Of a stretch of DNA of 64,000 nucleotides, positions 44,177-52,337 are shown piece after piece; positions within the stretch are counted from its first letter, which is position 1; the number at the start of each line of letters is the position of its first letter. A program made the position numbers and the translations under genes. Origin of the DNA: Candidatus Faecalibacterium gallistercoris. Its GTDB lineage: Bacteria > Bacillota > Clostridia > Oscillospirales > Ruminococcaceae. The DNA lies in the NCBI GenBank assembly GCA_019116585.1, contig DXBJ01000005.1, positions 18,140 to 82,139 on the forward strand, in the 5' to 3' direction. The notes under the pieces were generated by a model. That model did no database searches. It saw only the letters and a program-made list of their open reading frames with translations, and was not told where the DNA came from.

Positions 44177-45304
44177 ATGCGCGTATTGATCGCTGCCGGC
44201 GGTACGGCCGGCCATATCAACCCGGCCCTTGCCATTGCGGGGGCGCTGCGGGCGGCCGACCCCGCCGCCGAGATCCATTTTGCCGGCCGCAAAGAGGGGA
44301 TGGAATACCGTCTGGTGACCCGGGCGGGCTATCCCTTCCATCACATCGAGGTGACGGGCTTCCAGCGGCGGCCCTCGCTGGAAAACCTGCGCCGCAATGC
44401 CGTCACCGTGTGGAACCTGGCCCGCTCGGGGCCCCGGTGCCGCGCCATCCTGCGGGAGGTGGAGCCCGATCTGGTCATCGGGTGCGGGGGCTACGTCTCC
44501 GGGCCGGTGGTCCGGGCGGCGGCCAAACACGGCATCAAGACCGCCATCCATGAGCAGAACGCCTTCCCCGGCGTGACCAACAAGCTGCTTGCCCCGGAGG
44601 TGGATCTGGTTTTCGCCGCGGTGCAGGCCGGGGCCGACCGGCTGGGCGCCCCCGGCAAGACCGTGGTGGTGGGCAACCCCGTCCGGCCCGAGGTCTTTGC
44701 CTGGGCCCGCCGCCGGGAGGAAGCCCGGGCCAACCTCCACGCCGGGGACCGGACGGTGATCCTCTCCTTCGGGGGCAGCCTGGGGGCCCGCCGCATCAAC
44801 GAGGTGGTGGCCAGCCTGTGCGCCTGGGAGCAGAAGGAAAAGCGGAACATCCTGCACCTGCACGCCACCGGCCAGTACGGGGTGCAGCTGTTCCAGGACC
44901 TGGAAAAGGAAAAGGGCTTTGCCCGGGGAGAGGATCTGGTGGTGCGGGAGTACATCGACAATATGCCCGAGCTGCTGGCCGCGGCCGACCTGGTCATCAG
45001 CCGGGCGGGCGCCCTGACCCTGGCCGAGCTGGAGGCCGCCGGCCGCGCGGCCATCCTGATCCCCAGCCCCAACGTGGCCGAAAACCATCAGTACTACAAC
45101 GCCCTGGAGCTGGCCAAGGTGGACGCCGCCGTGGTCATTGAGGAAAAGGACCTCACCGGCGAAAAGCTGGTGGCGGAGGTCCGCACCCTGCTGGACGGGG
45201 AGGGCAGGCTGGCCCAAATGGGCCGGAACGCCCGCACCCTGTCGGTGGACGACAGCCTGGACCGGATCGTGGCCCGGCTGCAGACCCTGGTGCACACCCC
45301 GTAA
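44177..45304 (+). CDS. murG: Lipid II synthase MurG
   Basis: 375 aa, start behind AGGAGGAATCAACC. Transfers GlcNAc from UDP-GlcNAc to lipid I. Motifs: AAGGTAGHINPALA (residues 5-18), IHEQNAFPGVTNKLL, SFGGSLGARRIN, and the donor site SRAGALTLAELEAAGRAAILIP with NVAENHQYYNA. All canonical, so the acceptor lipid I must be made in this organism even though the neighbouring MraY-like protein looks inactive. Confidence 0.95.
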   Translation: MRVLIAAGGTAGHINPALAIAGALRAADPAAEIHFAGRKEGMEYRLVTRAGYPFHHIEVTGFQRRPSLENLRRNAVTVWNLARSGPRCRAILREVEPDLVIGCGGYVSGPVVRAAAKHGIKTAIHEQNAFPGVTNKLLAPEVDLVFAAVQAGADRLGAPGKTVVVGNPVRPEVFAWARRREEARANLHAGDRTVILSFGGSLGARRINEVVASLCAWEQKEKRNILHLHATGQYGVQLFQDLEKEKGFARGEDLVVREYIDNMPELLAAADLVISRAGALTLAELEAAGRAAILIPSPNVAENHQYYNALELAKVDAAVVIEEKDLTGEKLVAEVRTLLDGEGRLAQMGRNARTLSVDDSLDRIVARLQTLVHTP

Positions 45305-45387
45305 AAGCGTCCGCCCCGGGGCAGGGAAAAGGGGACCGGCCCTGAAGCGCGGCCGGAAACATCCCCCAGGAAAGGAGGCGGCGCGGT

Positions 45388-46800
45388 ATGCCCGCTAAAA
45401 AGCGAAAGCGGCCCCGGCCTGCCGCCCGCCCGGCCCAGGGCGGCCGTCCCGGATCGGCCCGCCCCGTCCGCCCCCCGCAGGAGGCAGGCGGCGGACACCG
45501 GCCTGAGCTGTACGATTACCAGAACCCCAACCCGTCCCCCGCCTACCGCGGCGGCGGGATGTACCGGGACAACACGGTGGAGTTCCCCACCGGGCGCACC
45601 CGGCCCCCGGCCCGGGCAGGGGGGCAGGCGCGTCCGGCCCGCCCCGCCGCCCGTCCGGCTCGCCCTGCCGCCCGCCCGGTGCAAAGCGCCCGGCCCGCCC
45701 AGCGCCGCCCGGCCCAGCCGGTGCAGCGCCGGGAGGCGCGCCGCCGCCGCAGGGTCACCCGCCGGATGCTGCGCCGCCGCCGGATGCTGCGCCGCCTGAC
45801 CGCGGTGGCTCTGGTTCTGTGCGTGGCCGCCGCCGGCATCTACCTGACCATGACCATGCTGTTCAAGATCAACGCCATCCGGGTGGAGGGCACGGGGGAC
45901 GCGAGCCCCTACACCAGCCAGGAAATTTTGGACGCTCTGGGGGTGGAGCTGGAGGAGAACATCTTCAGCTTTGACCCGGAGGCCAAGGCGGCGCAGCTGG
46001 AAAAGAGCTTCCCGCTTTTGGAACACATCGCGGTGGAGCGGGTGTATCCCAGCACGGTGGTGGTCCATGTGACCCCCGCCACCCCCGCCTACGCCATGCC
46101 CGCCCCCGGCGGCTGGATCAGCCTGTCGAAGGATCTGAAGATCCTTTCCTCCGGGACCCAGCAGCCGGCGGACCTGCCCGTCCTCTACGGCGGGGACCCG
46201 GTCAGCGTCACCCCCGGGGACCAGCTGGCCTATGCCGCCCAGGAGCCGGCGGCCAGCGGGTCCGAGGCATCCTCCTCCGGCCAGGAGGAGACGGCGCCCG
46301 CCGCCGACAACCGGGTCCAGGCGCTGCAGACGCTGCTGGCGGCCCTGGAAGAGCGGGAGCTGCTGGCGGACGTGACACGGGTGGAATTTGCCGACGTGGA
46401 ACAGCTGGCCTTTTTGTATCAGGACCGGATCAGCGTGCTGCTGGGCACCGGCAACGAACTGGATTATAAACTGGACTACGCCGAATATATGCTGCTGAAC
46501 AGGGAGGGCAAGGGCTGCGCCCCCACCGACACCGGCCACCTGGACTGCAGCCACCTGCGCACCGACGGCAGCCTGCAGGCCATCTTTGCCCAGGGCAGCC
46601 CGGTCCTGCCCTCGGGCTACACCGTCCCGGAGGCGGCGCCGGCCGGCTCCGGGACCGGCGCGGAACCGGCCCCGGAAACCGGTGCAGACGGAGCGGACGG
46701 CGCTCAAAGCGGCGCCGCCGACACCGGCGCGGACACCGAAGGGGAGGCCGCCGCCGGGACCACACAGCCCTCACAGGCTTTACAGGAGGAAGGATTATGA
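45388..46800 (+). CDS. ftsQ: Cell division protein FtsQ/DivIB
   Basis: 470 aa, start behind AAAGGAGGCGGCGCGGT. Residues 1-130 are an unusually long, very Arg/Pro/Ala-rich cytoplasmic part ending in RRRRVTRRMLRRRRMLRR, then one membrane segment (about 133-155). The POTRA domain follows (FKINAIRVEGTGDASPYTSQEILDALG) with the FtsQ beta domain (FPLLEHIAVERVYPSTVVVHV) and an acidic, Ala/Gly-rich tail. A Ser/Glu-rich linker (about 285-305) interrupts the beta domain. Overlaps murE by four bases (ATGA). Confidence 0.88.
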   Translation: MPAKKRKRPRPAARPAQGGRPGSARPVRPPQEAGGGHRPELYDYQNPNPSPAYRGGGMYRDNTVEFPTGRTRPPARAGGQARPARPAARPARPAARPVQSARPAQRRPAQPVQRREARRRRRVTRRMLRRRRMLRRLTAVALVLCVAAAGIYLTMTMLFKINAIRVEGTGDASPYTSQEILDALGVELEENIFSFDPEAKAAQLEKSFPLLEHIAVERVYPSTVVVHVTPATPAYAMPAPGGWISLSKDLKILSSGTQQPADLPVLYGGDPVSVTPGDQLAYAAQEPAASGSEASSSGQEETAPAADNRVQALQTLLAALEERELLADVTRVEFADVEQLAFLYQDRISVLLGTGNELDYKLDYAEYMLLNREGKGCAPTDTGHLDCSHLRTDGSLQAIFAQGSPVLPSGYTVPEAAPAGSGTGAEPAPETGADGADGAQSGAADTGADTEGEAAAGTTQPSQALQEEGL

Positions 46801-48281
46801 AGCTATCCGCGTTGACCCAAGGGGTGGAGTGCACCCTGGTGCAGGGCAGCATGGACACCGAGATCACCGATATTGTGTACGACAGCCGCAAGGCCGCCCC
46901 GGGGGTGCTGTTCGTCTGCATCGTGGGCACCCAGCGGGACAGCCATGCGTTTGCCGCCGACTGCGCCGCCCGGGGGGCGGCCGCGCTGGTCATCCAGCAC
47001 GACATCTGCCTGGAAGGGCTGGAAGGGGTCACGGTCCTGAAGGTGGCCAGCAGCCGCCACGCCATGGCCCTGATGAGCGCCAACCTGTTCGGCAACCCGG
47101 CCCGCCGGATGACCATGATCGGGGTCACCGGCACCAAGGGCAAGACCACCACCGCCCACATGATCCGCAGCGTGCTGGAGGCCGCCGGCCGCCATGTGGG
47201 CATGATCGGCACCAACGGCGTGTACTATATGGGCCGCCACGAAGATACCGCCAACACCACCCCCGAGAGCTACGAGCTGCAGAAGATCTTCCGCACCTTT
47301 GTGGACGCCGGGTGCGACACGGTGGTGATGGAGGTGTCCAGCCAGGGGCTGATGATGGACCGGGTGGGGGGCATCCACTACGACGTGGGGGTGTTCACCA
47401 ACCTGTCCCCCGACCACATCGGCCCCGGCGAGCACGCCACTTTTGAGGAATACCGCAGCTGGAAGGGCAAGCTGTTCCAGCGGTGCGATCTGGGCGTGGT
47501 GAACGGGGACGACCCCAACACCGCCGCCCTGCTGGAAGGCCACACCTGCCGCCTGGTGACCTACGGGATGCAGCCCGGGGCCGACTACCGGGCAGGGGAC
47601 TGCCAGCTGCTGCGCACCCACGATTTTCTGGGGGTGTCCTTCCACGTCAGCGGCCCGGACGGGCAGGAGATGGACGTCAAGGTGAACATGCCCGGGCAGT
47701 TCAGCGTCTACAACGCCCTGGCGGCTCTGGCGGTGGGCCGGCAGCTGGGCCTGCCCGACCGCGCCATCCACGACGGCCTGGCCCGCTGCGTGGTCAAAGG
47801 CCGGGTGGAGCTGGTGCCCATCAGCAAAAAGTTTACCATCCTGCTGGACTACGCCCACAACGAGGTGTCCACCGAAAGCCTGCTGGCCACCCTGCGGGCC
47901 TACCATCCCCACCGGCTGGTGGTGGTGTTTGGCTGCGGGGGCAACCGCTCGCGGCTGCGCCGGTACGGCATGGGGGAGATCTGCGCCAAAATGGCGGATT
48001 TTTCCATCCTGACCGAGGACAACAACCGCTTTGAAAAGGTGGAGGACATCCTGGCCGACATCCGCCAGGGGATGCAGAAAGGCAACCCCGACGCCCCGTT
48101 TGTGGAGATCCCCGACCGGCTGGACGCGTTGCACTACGCGGTGGACCATGCCCAGCCCGGCGACCTGATCGCCGTCATCGGCAAGGGCCACGAGGCCTAC
48201 CGGGACCGCATGGGGGTCAAGACCCCCTTCCTGGAGCGGGAGCTGCTGGAAGAATACGCCAAAGAGATCAACCTGGAATAA
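46797..48281 (+). CDS. murE: UDP-MurNAc-tripeptide synthetase
   Basis: 494 aa. N-terminal domain (VYDSRKAAPGVLFVCIVGTQRDSH), P-loop GVTGTKGKTTTAHMI (about residues 108-122), NTTPESYELQK and VMEVSSQGLMMDRV, C-terminal domain with LVVVFGCGGNRSRLRR and GKGHEAYRD. The meso-DAP recognition motif DNPR appears as DNNR (LTEDNNRFE): the key Arg and the GKGHE Glu are kept, the Pro is Asn. Meso-DAP is therefore more likely than lysine but not certain. Last gene of the cluster. Confidence 0.93.
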   Translation: MKLSALTQGVECTLVQGSMDTEITDIVYDSRKAAPGVLFVCIVGTQRDSHAFAADCAARGAAALVIQHDICLEGLEGVTVLKVASSRHAMALMSANLFGNPARRMTMIGVTGTKGKTTTAHMIRSVLEAAGRHVGMIGTNGVYYMGRHEDTANTTPESYELQKIFRTFVDAGCDTVVMEVSSQGLMMDRVGGIHYDVGVFTNLSPDHIGPGEHATFEEYRSWKGKLFQRCDLGVVNGDDPNTAALLEGHTCRLVTYGMQPGADYRAGDCQLLRTHDFLGVSFHVSGPDGQEMDVKVNMPGQFSVYNALAALAVGRQLGLPDRAIHDGLARCVVKGRVELVPISKKFTILLDYAHNEVSTESLLATLRAYHPHRLVVVFGCGGNRSRLRRYGMGEICAKMADFSILTEDNNRFEKVEDILADIRQGMQKGNPDAPFVEIPDRLDALHYAVDHAQPGDLIAVIGKGHEAYRDRMGVKTPFLERELLEEYAKEINLE

Positions 48282-48285
48282 AGAC

Positions 48286-48330
48286 CAAAAACAGCCCCCG
48301 CCCTTCCACTTGGGAAAGGAGGGGGCTGTT
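48286..48330. terminator. Bidirectional terminator, murE and serA
   Basis: ACAGCCCCC (48291-48299) pairs with GGGGGCTGT (48321-48329) with an inner CCTTCC/GGAAAGG stem. The minus strand continues with TTTTTGG, ideal for serA. Confidence 0.85.
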
Positions 48331-48351
48331 GACGTTGGGGGGAGGGATGCT

Positions 48352-49512
48352 TTACAGGATGCGCACCCGGATGACCGCCGGGATGCCGGCCAGCTTGCCC
48401 TTCAGGGTGCCGTCGGTGGTGCCGGTGACATCCAGCATGGTGTAGGCCATGTCTTTTTTGGACTTGTTGACCATGTTCTCGATGTTCAGGCCGGCGGCGG
48501 TGGTCAGGGCGGTGATCTGGCTGATGACGCCCGGCTCGTTGCGGTGGATGACGCAGATGCGGCGGCCGCCGGCGCGGGGCTGCTGCACGTCGGGCATGTT
48601 CACCGAGTGGGTGATGTTGCCGTTGCGCAGGTAGTCGCTCAGCTCCTGGGCGGCCATGATGGCGCAGTTGTCCTCGGCCTCGGGGGTGGAGGCGCCCAGA
48701 TGGGGGGTGCAGATGACGCCGGGCCGGCCCAGCAGCTCTTCGGCGGCAAAGTCGGTCATGTAGGCGGAGACCTTGCCGCTTTCCAGCGCGTCCAGGATGG
48801 CCGCGTTGTTCACCAGCTCGCCCCGGGCGTAGTTCAGCACCTTGACGCCGTCCTTGCACAGGGCCAGGGTCTGGGCGTTGATGGTATCCCGGGTGGTGGG
48901 CAGGTAGGGCACATGGATGGTCAGGTAGTCGCACAGGGGCAGCATATCGTTCAGGTTGACGCAGTGGTGGACCCGGCGGCTCAGGTTCCAGGCGGCGTCG
49001 ATGGAGATGTAGGGGTCGTAGCCGTACACCTCCATGCCCAGGGCCAGGGCGCAGTTGGCCACACGGGAGCCGATGGCCCCCAGGCCGATGACGCCCAGGG
49101 TCTTGCCGGCGATCTCGTTGCCCACAAACTGCTTTTTTCCCTTTTCCACGTCCTTTTTCAGGCCGGGGTCCCCGGCCAGGCCCTGCACCCAGGCCGACGC
49201 GGCCGGCACGTTGCGGCTGCCGGCGATCAGCATGCCCACCACCAGCTCGGCCACGGCGTTGGCGTTGGCGCCGGGGGTGTTAAAGACCACGATGCCCTGC
49301 TCGCTGCACCGCTCCAGGGGGATGTTGTTGACCCCCGCGCCGGCCCGGGCGATGGCCAGCAGGTTGTCCTGAAAATCGGCGTTCAGCAGATCGGCGCTGC
49401 GCACCAGGATGCCGTCGGGGGCGTCGGTCTCCACCGCTACCTCAAACAGGTTTTTGGGCAGCTTGGCCAGCCCCACCGGGCTGATGGCGTTGAGTGTCTG
49501 GATGGTAAACAT
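48352..49512 (-). CDS. serA: D-3-phosphoglycerate dehydrogenase
   Basis: 386 aa. First step of serine synthesis, oxidising 3-phosphoglycerate with NAD. NAD site LGVIGLGAIGSRVANCALALG (about residues 141-161), ILVRSADLL substrate strand, the catalytic Arg in NYARGELVNNAAIL, Glu in the FAAEELL region and His in CTPHLGASTPEAE. C-terminal ACT domain (ICVIHRNEPGVISQITALTT). This is the short type seen in gut Firmicutes. Lies 14 bases after serC in one operon; its start follows TGAGGGAGGACCGACCT. Confidence 0.95.
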   Translation of the reverse strand: MFTIQTLNAISPVGLAKLPKNLFEVAVETDAPDGILVRSADLLNADFQDNLLAIARAGAGVNNIPLERCSEQGIVVFNTPGANANAVAELVVGMLIAGSRNVPAASAWVQGLAGDPGLKKDVEKGKKQFVGNEIAGKTLGVIGLGAIGSRVANCALALGMEVYGYDPYISIDAAWNLSRRVHHCVNLNDMLPLCDYLTIHVPYLPTTRDTINAQTLALCKDGVKVLNYARGELVNNAAILDALESGKVSAYMTDFAAEELLGRPGVICTPHLGASTPEAEDNCAIMAAQELSDYLRNGNITHSVNMPDVQQPRAGGRRICVIHRNEPGVISQITALTTAAGLNIENMVNKSKKDMAYTMLDVTGTTDGTLKGKLAGIPAVIRVRIL

Positions 49513-49526
49513 AGGTCGGTCCTCCC

Positions 49527-50609
49527 TCAGGCGTTGGCTTTGCGGAACGCTTCCATAAACTGCACCAGCTTGTCGATGCCGGCAGGGGGCATGGCGTTGT
49601 AGATGGACGCCCGCATCCCGCCCACCAGCCGGTGGCCCTTCAGGTTGACAAAGCCGGCGGCTGCGGCCTCGGCGCAGAACTTTTTGTCGGTGTCGGGGTC
49701 GGGGCTGGTGAAGGTGACGTTCATGGTGCTGCGGTAGCGGTGCTCGACGGGGTTCTTATAGAAGTTCTGGCTGTCCAGATAGTCGTACAGCACCTTGGCC
49801 TTGGCTTCGTTGATCTGCTGCATGGCCGCAAGGCCGCCCACCTCGTGCTCGAGATAGTCCAGCACCAGGCCGGTCATGTAGATGCACCAGCAGGGCGGGG
49901 TGTTGTACATACTGTCCTTTCCGATCAGGGTGGTGTAGTTCATCATGGTGGGCACGCTGCCGGCGGCGTGGCCCAGCAGGTCCTCCCGGATGATGGCAAT
50001 GGCCATGCCGGCGGGGGCCACGTTTTTCTGCACCCCAAAGTAGATGCAGCCGTACTGGCTCACATCCACCGGGCGGGACAGGATCATCGAGCTCATGTCC
50101 GCCACCAGGGGCACCCCCTCCACCCGGGGCAGCTCCACATACTGGGTGCCGAAGATGGTGTTGTTCTGGCAGATGTGGATGTAGCTGGCGCCGGGGGTGT
50201 AGTCGATGGCGTTTACATCGGGGATATACGTGAAGTTTTTATCCTTGCTGGAGGCCACCACGTTCACCTGGCCGAACTTGGCGGCCTCTTTGGCGGCCAG
50301 GTTGGAAAAGTTGCCCGTGACGATGTAGTCGGCCTGGCCGGTGGTCATCAGGTTCAGGGGCACCATGGCGAACTGCTGGGTGGCCCCGCCCTGGAAAAAG
50401 CCGATCTTGTAGTTGTCGGGGATCTGCATCAGCCGGCGCAGGCTGGCCTCGGTGTTTTGGATGATCTCCTCAAACCACTTGCTGCGGTGGCTCATCTCCA
50501 TCACGCTCTGGCCGCTGCCGTGGTAGTCCAGCATCTCGGCCTGGGCCGTCCGCAGCACCTGCTCGGGCAGCATGCTGGGCCCGGCGCTGAAATTGTATAC
50601 TCTTGCCAT
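49527..50609 (-). CDS. serC: Phosphoserine aminotransferase
   Basis: 360 aa. PLP enzyme converting 3-phosphohydroxypyruvate to phosphoserine. YNFSAGPSMLPEQVL start, GGATQQFAMVPLNL, YIHICQNNTIFGTQ, ADMSSMILSRPVDVSQYGCIYFGVQKN (the Schiff-base Lys at the end) and GGMRASIYNAMP are the classic SerC signatures. Start follows AAAGAGGGAGAACCACC. serB is not in the window. Confidence 0.95.
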   Translation of the reverse strand: MARVYNFSAGPSMLPEQVLRTAQAEMLDYHGSGQSVMEMSHRSKWFEEIIQNTEASLRRLMQIPDNYKIGFFQGGATQQFAMVPLNLMTTGQADYIVTGNFSNLAAKEAAKFGQVNVVASSKDKNFTYIPDVNAIDYTPGASYIHICQNNTIFGTQYVELPRVEGVPLVADMSSMILSRPVDVSQYGCIYFGVQKNVAPAGMAIAIIREDLLGHAAGSVPTMMNYTTLIGKDSMYNTPPCWCIYMTGLVLDYLEHEVGGLAAMQQINEAKAKVLYDYLDSQNFYKNPVEHRYRSTMNVTFTSPDPDTDKKFCAEAAAAGFVNLKGHRLVGGMRASIYNAMPPAGIDKLVQFMEAFRKANA

Positions 50610-50639
50610 GGTGGTTCTCCCTCTTTCTCCTCAAAACTT

Positions 50640-50660
50640 GCAATGGACCGCAGCCATTGC
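50640..50660 (-). promoter_or_regulatory. Inverted repeat in the serC leader
   Basis: GCAATGG and CCATTGC flank a 7-base spacer, between the promoter and the serC start. It could be a small RNA hairpin or an operator. It does not resemble a T-box. Confidence 0.35.
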
Positions 50661-50676
50661 TCCGCGTTGCATGAAT

Positions 50677-50706
50677 AGTATAAAGGGTTTGGCGGGGCAA
50701 AAACAA
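50677..50706 (-). promoter_or_regulatory. serC-serA promoter
   Basis: Minus strand: TTGTTT (50701-50706), 18-base spacer, TATACT (50677-50682). Confidence 0.65.
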
Positions 50707-50756
50707 GAGCGCTTTTGCACAAAAAGAGAGCCCCGGCCCCGGCATGAGGTCGCGGA

Positions 50757-50772
50757 ACGCACAAATGTGCGT
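50757..50772. promoter_or_regulatory. BlaI-type operator candidate 1
   Basis: ACGCACAAATGTGCGT: 7-base arms around AA, core CACAAATGTG. It differs from the two downstream sites only at the outer core bases. Confidence 0.45.
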
Positions 50773-50792
50773 GATATGCGAACAATAACGAA

Positions 50793-50802
50793 TACAAATG
50801 TA
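50793..50802. promoter_or_regulatory. BlaI-type operator candidate 2
   Basis: TACAAATGTA, identical to the site next to the blaI promoter. Known BlaI/MecI operators are built on TACA/TGTA half-sites. Confidence 0.55.
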
Positions 50803-50845
50803 GGAGAAAGCATAGAGCACCTCTCTTTTGGCCCTCAAAAAGCCC

Positions 50846-50874
50846 TTGCAAGCCGCCCGCAAGGGTGGTACAAT
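50846..50874 (+). promoter_or_regulatory. Promoter of the BlaI-type gene
   Basis: TTGCAA at 50846-50851, 17-base spacer, TACAAT at 50869-50874 behind TGG. Confidence 0.75.
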
Positions 50875-50886
50875 GGATAAAACACA

Positions 50887-50896
50887 TACAAATGTA
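50887..50896. promoter_or_regulatory. BlaI-type operator candidate 3
   Basis: TACAAATGTA within CATACAAATGTATG, overlapping the initially transcribed region of the blaI-type gene; placement fits autorepression. Confidence 0.65.
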
Positions 50897-50922
50897 TGCA
50901 AAAGAAAAGGAGAGGCACCCCC

Positions 50923-51345
50923 ATGTACGGCATCCCAAAGCGCTGCAAGCCCCTTTCGGCGGCGGAAGAACAGGTCCTGCTGGCGGTGTGGGACACCCCG
51001 CACCCCGTCACCCGGCGGGAGGTCAGCCGCCGGCTGGCCGGCCACGGCTGGACCGAAGGCACCGTCCTGACCTTTTTGACCCGCCTGGAGGCCAAAGGCT
51101 GGCTGTCCGCCGCCAAAGAGTCGAACCACAACGTCTACACCCCCACCGTCACCCGGCGGGCCTACGGGGTGGCCTGCATGCGCCAGCGGCTGGACACCCT
51201 GTTCGGCGGCGACCTGGCCGCCGCGGTGCAGGCCCTGGTCAGCGAGTGCGGGGCCACCCCCGGCCAGCTGGCCCGGGCGGCCGCCGTGATCGAGGCCAAA
51301 CGGGCCGAGGCGGAGGAGTACGACAGCTACGACGTGTTTTTCTAA
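50923..51345 (+). CDS. BlaI/MecI/CopY-family repressor
   Basis: 140 aa, ATG behind AAAAGGAGAGGCACCCCC. Winged-helix domain (LSAAEEQVLLAVWDTPHPVTRREVSRRL; TEGTVLTFLTRLEAKGWLS, about residues 7-60) followed by the dimerisation part (YTPTVTRRAYGVACMRQRLDTLFGG). The family is normally relieved by cleavage by a BlaR1/MecR1 membrane protease, but no such gene is adjacent; the gene downstream is a VanY-like protein with its own promoter. Three matching palindromes precede it. Confidence 0.88.
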   Translation: MYGIPKRCKPLSAAEEQVLLAVWDTPHPVTRREVSRRLAGHGWTEGTVLTFLTRLEAKGWLSAAKESNHNVYTPTVTRRAYGVACMRQRLDTLFGGDLAAAVQALVSECGATPGQLARAAAVIEAKRAEAEEYDSYDVFF

Positions 51346-51396
51346 AAACAGCAAAAAGCCCCCGGCGGGGGGCAGGGCCCGGCCGCAAATCGCCTG

Positions 51397-51425
51397 TTTA
51401 CAGAAAAGGCCAAAAGAGGTATACT
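51397..51425 (+). promoter_or_regulatory. Promoter of the VanY-like gene
   Basis: TTTACA at 51397-51402, 17-base spacer, TATACT at 51420-51425. Confidence 0.7.
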
Positions 51426-51483
51426 AACCCCATGGGCTTTGCCCAAAACAAAGCAACTTTACAAAAGCGCGGAGCTTTAGATT

Positions 51484-52317
51484 ATGGAACAACAACAAAA
51501 CCAACGCCCCGCCCCCGCCGGCCGCCCCCGCCTGACGAGGGAGCAGTGGCTGGCCCGCCGCCGCCGCAAACGGCTGCGCCTTTTGCGCAACTGGGTGCTG
51601 TTTCTGTCGGCCTGCGGCATGGCGGTGGGGCTGATGACCGGCCTCATCCTCTGGCTGCTGCCCCGGGCGGGGGCCCTGCTGGGGGGCAGCCAACAGTTCG
51701 AGGCCCCCAGCTACGACCTGTCCGGCTATGTCTGCGACCCGTCCGACCCCTATCTGGTGCTGGTGAACAACAACCTGCCCCTCTCCGCCGACCCCGCGCC
51801 GGCGCTGGCCGTGGCCGACGACGCCACCGGCCAGCAGCTGGAGCAGGCCGCGGCCGACGCCTACCGCGCCATGGCCGATGCGGCCGGCCAGGTGGGCATC
51901 CGGCTGACCCTCGAAGGGGGCTACCAGACCGCCGAGCAGGCTAAGCAGGACTTCGACGCCCGCAAACAGGGCTACCTGGACGGCGGCATGGACGACGCCC
52001 AGGCGGACGCCCGCGCCGCCTCCATCGTGCCCCGCCCCGGCTGCAACGAGCGGGTCACCGGCCTGGCCGCCCTCATCCTGGCCGAAGGGTACGACACCCT
52101 GGACACCGGCTTTGCCAACACCGACGCTTTCCGCTGGCTGTCGGCCTACGCCGCCGACTATGGCTTTATCCTCCGCTGGCCGGAGGACCGCCAGGCCGCC
52201 ACCGGCATGGTGTTCCAGCCCTGGCACTGGCGGTATGTGGGGGTCGAAAACGCCCGCGCCATCGCCGCCAGCGGCCTCTCGCTGGAAGAGTTCCTGGCGG
52301 TCAACCAGCTTGTCTGA
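51484..52317 (+). CDS. VanY/M15B-like membrane protein lacking zinc ligands
   Basis: 277 aa. A basic N-terminus (RRRRKRLRLLR) and one membrane segment (about residues 37-62) place the rest outside the cell. The domain follows M15B D,D-carboxypeptidases: YLVLVNNNLPL, LEGGYQTAEQAKQDFD, PGCNERVTGLAALI, WLSAYAADYGFILRWPE and PWHWRYVG. In active members SxHxxGxAxD gives two zinc ligands and ExxH the base and third ligand. Here the His is Arg190, the Asp is Leu197, the Glu is Gln245, and only His248 remains. Catalysis is therefore unlikely; peptidoglycan binding may persist. Confidence 0.85.
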   Translation: MEQQQNQRPAPAGRPRLTREQWLARRRRKRLRLLRNWVLFLSACGMAVGLMTGLILWLLPRAGALLGGSQQFEAPSYDLSGYVCDPSDPYLVLVNNNLPLSADPAPALAVADDATGQQLEQAAADAYRAMADAAGQVGIRLTLEGGYQTAEQAKQDFDARKQGYLDGGMDDAQADARAASIVPRPGCNERVTGLAALILAEGYDTLDTGFANTDAFRWLSAYAADYGFILRWPEDRQAATGMVFQPWHWRYVGVENARAIAASGLSLEEFLAVNQLV

Positions 52318-52337
52318 CCCAAACACGGAGGATACCA

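Noticed and set aside
50610..50680. T-box or serine-sensing riboswitch before serC
   Set aside because: The leader is only about 60 bases, lacks the T-box sequence and any specifier loop; only one short hairpin is visible.
51351..51373. Rightward terminator after the blaI-type gene
   Set aside because: GCCCCC/GGGGGC forms a stem, but the T-run is on the minus strand, so it would stop leftward transcription, for which there is no gene.
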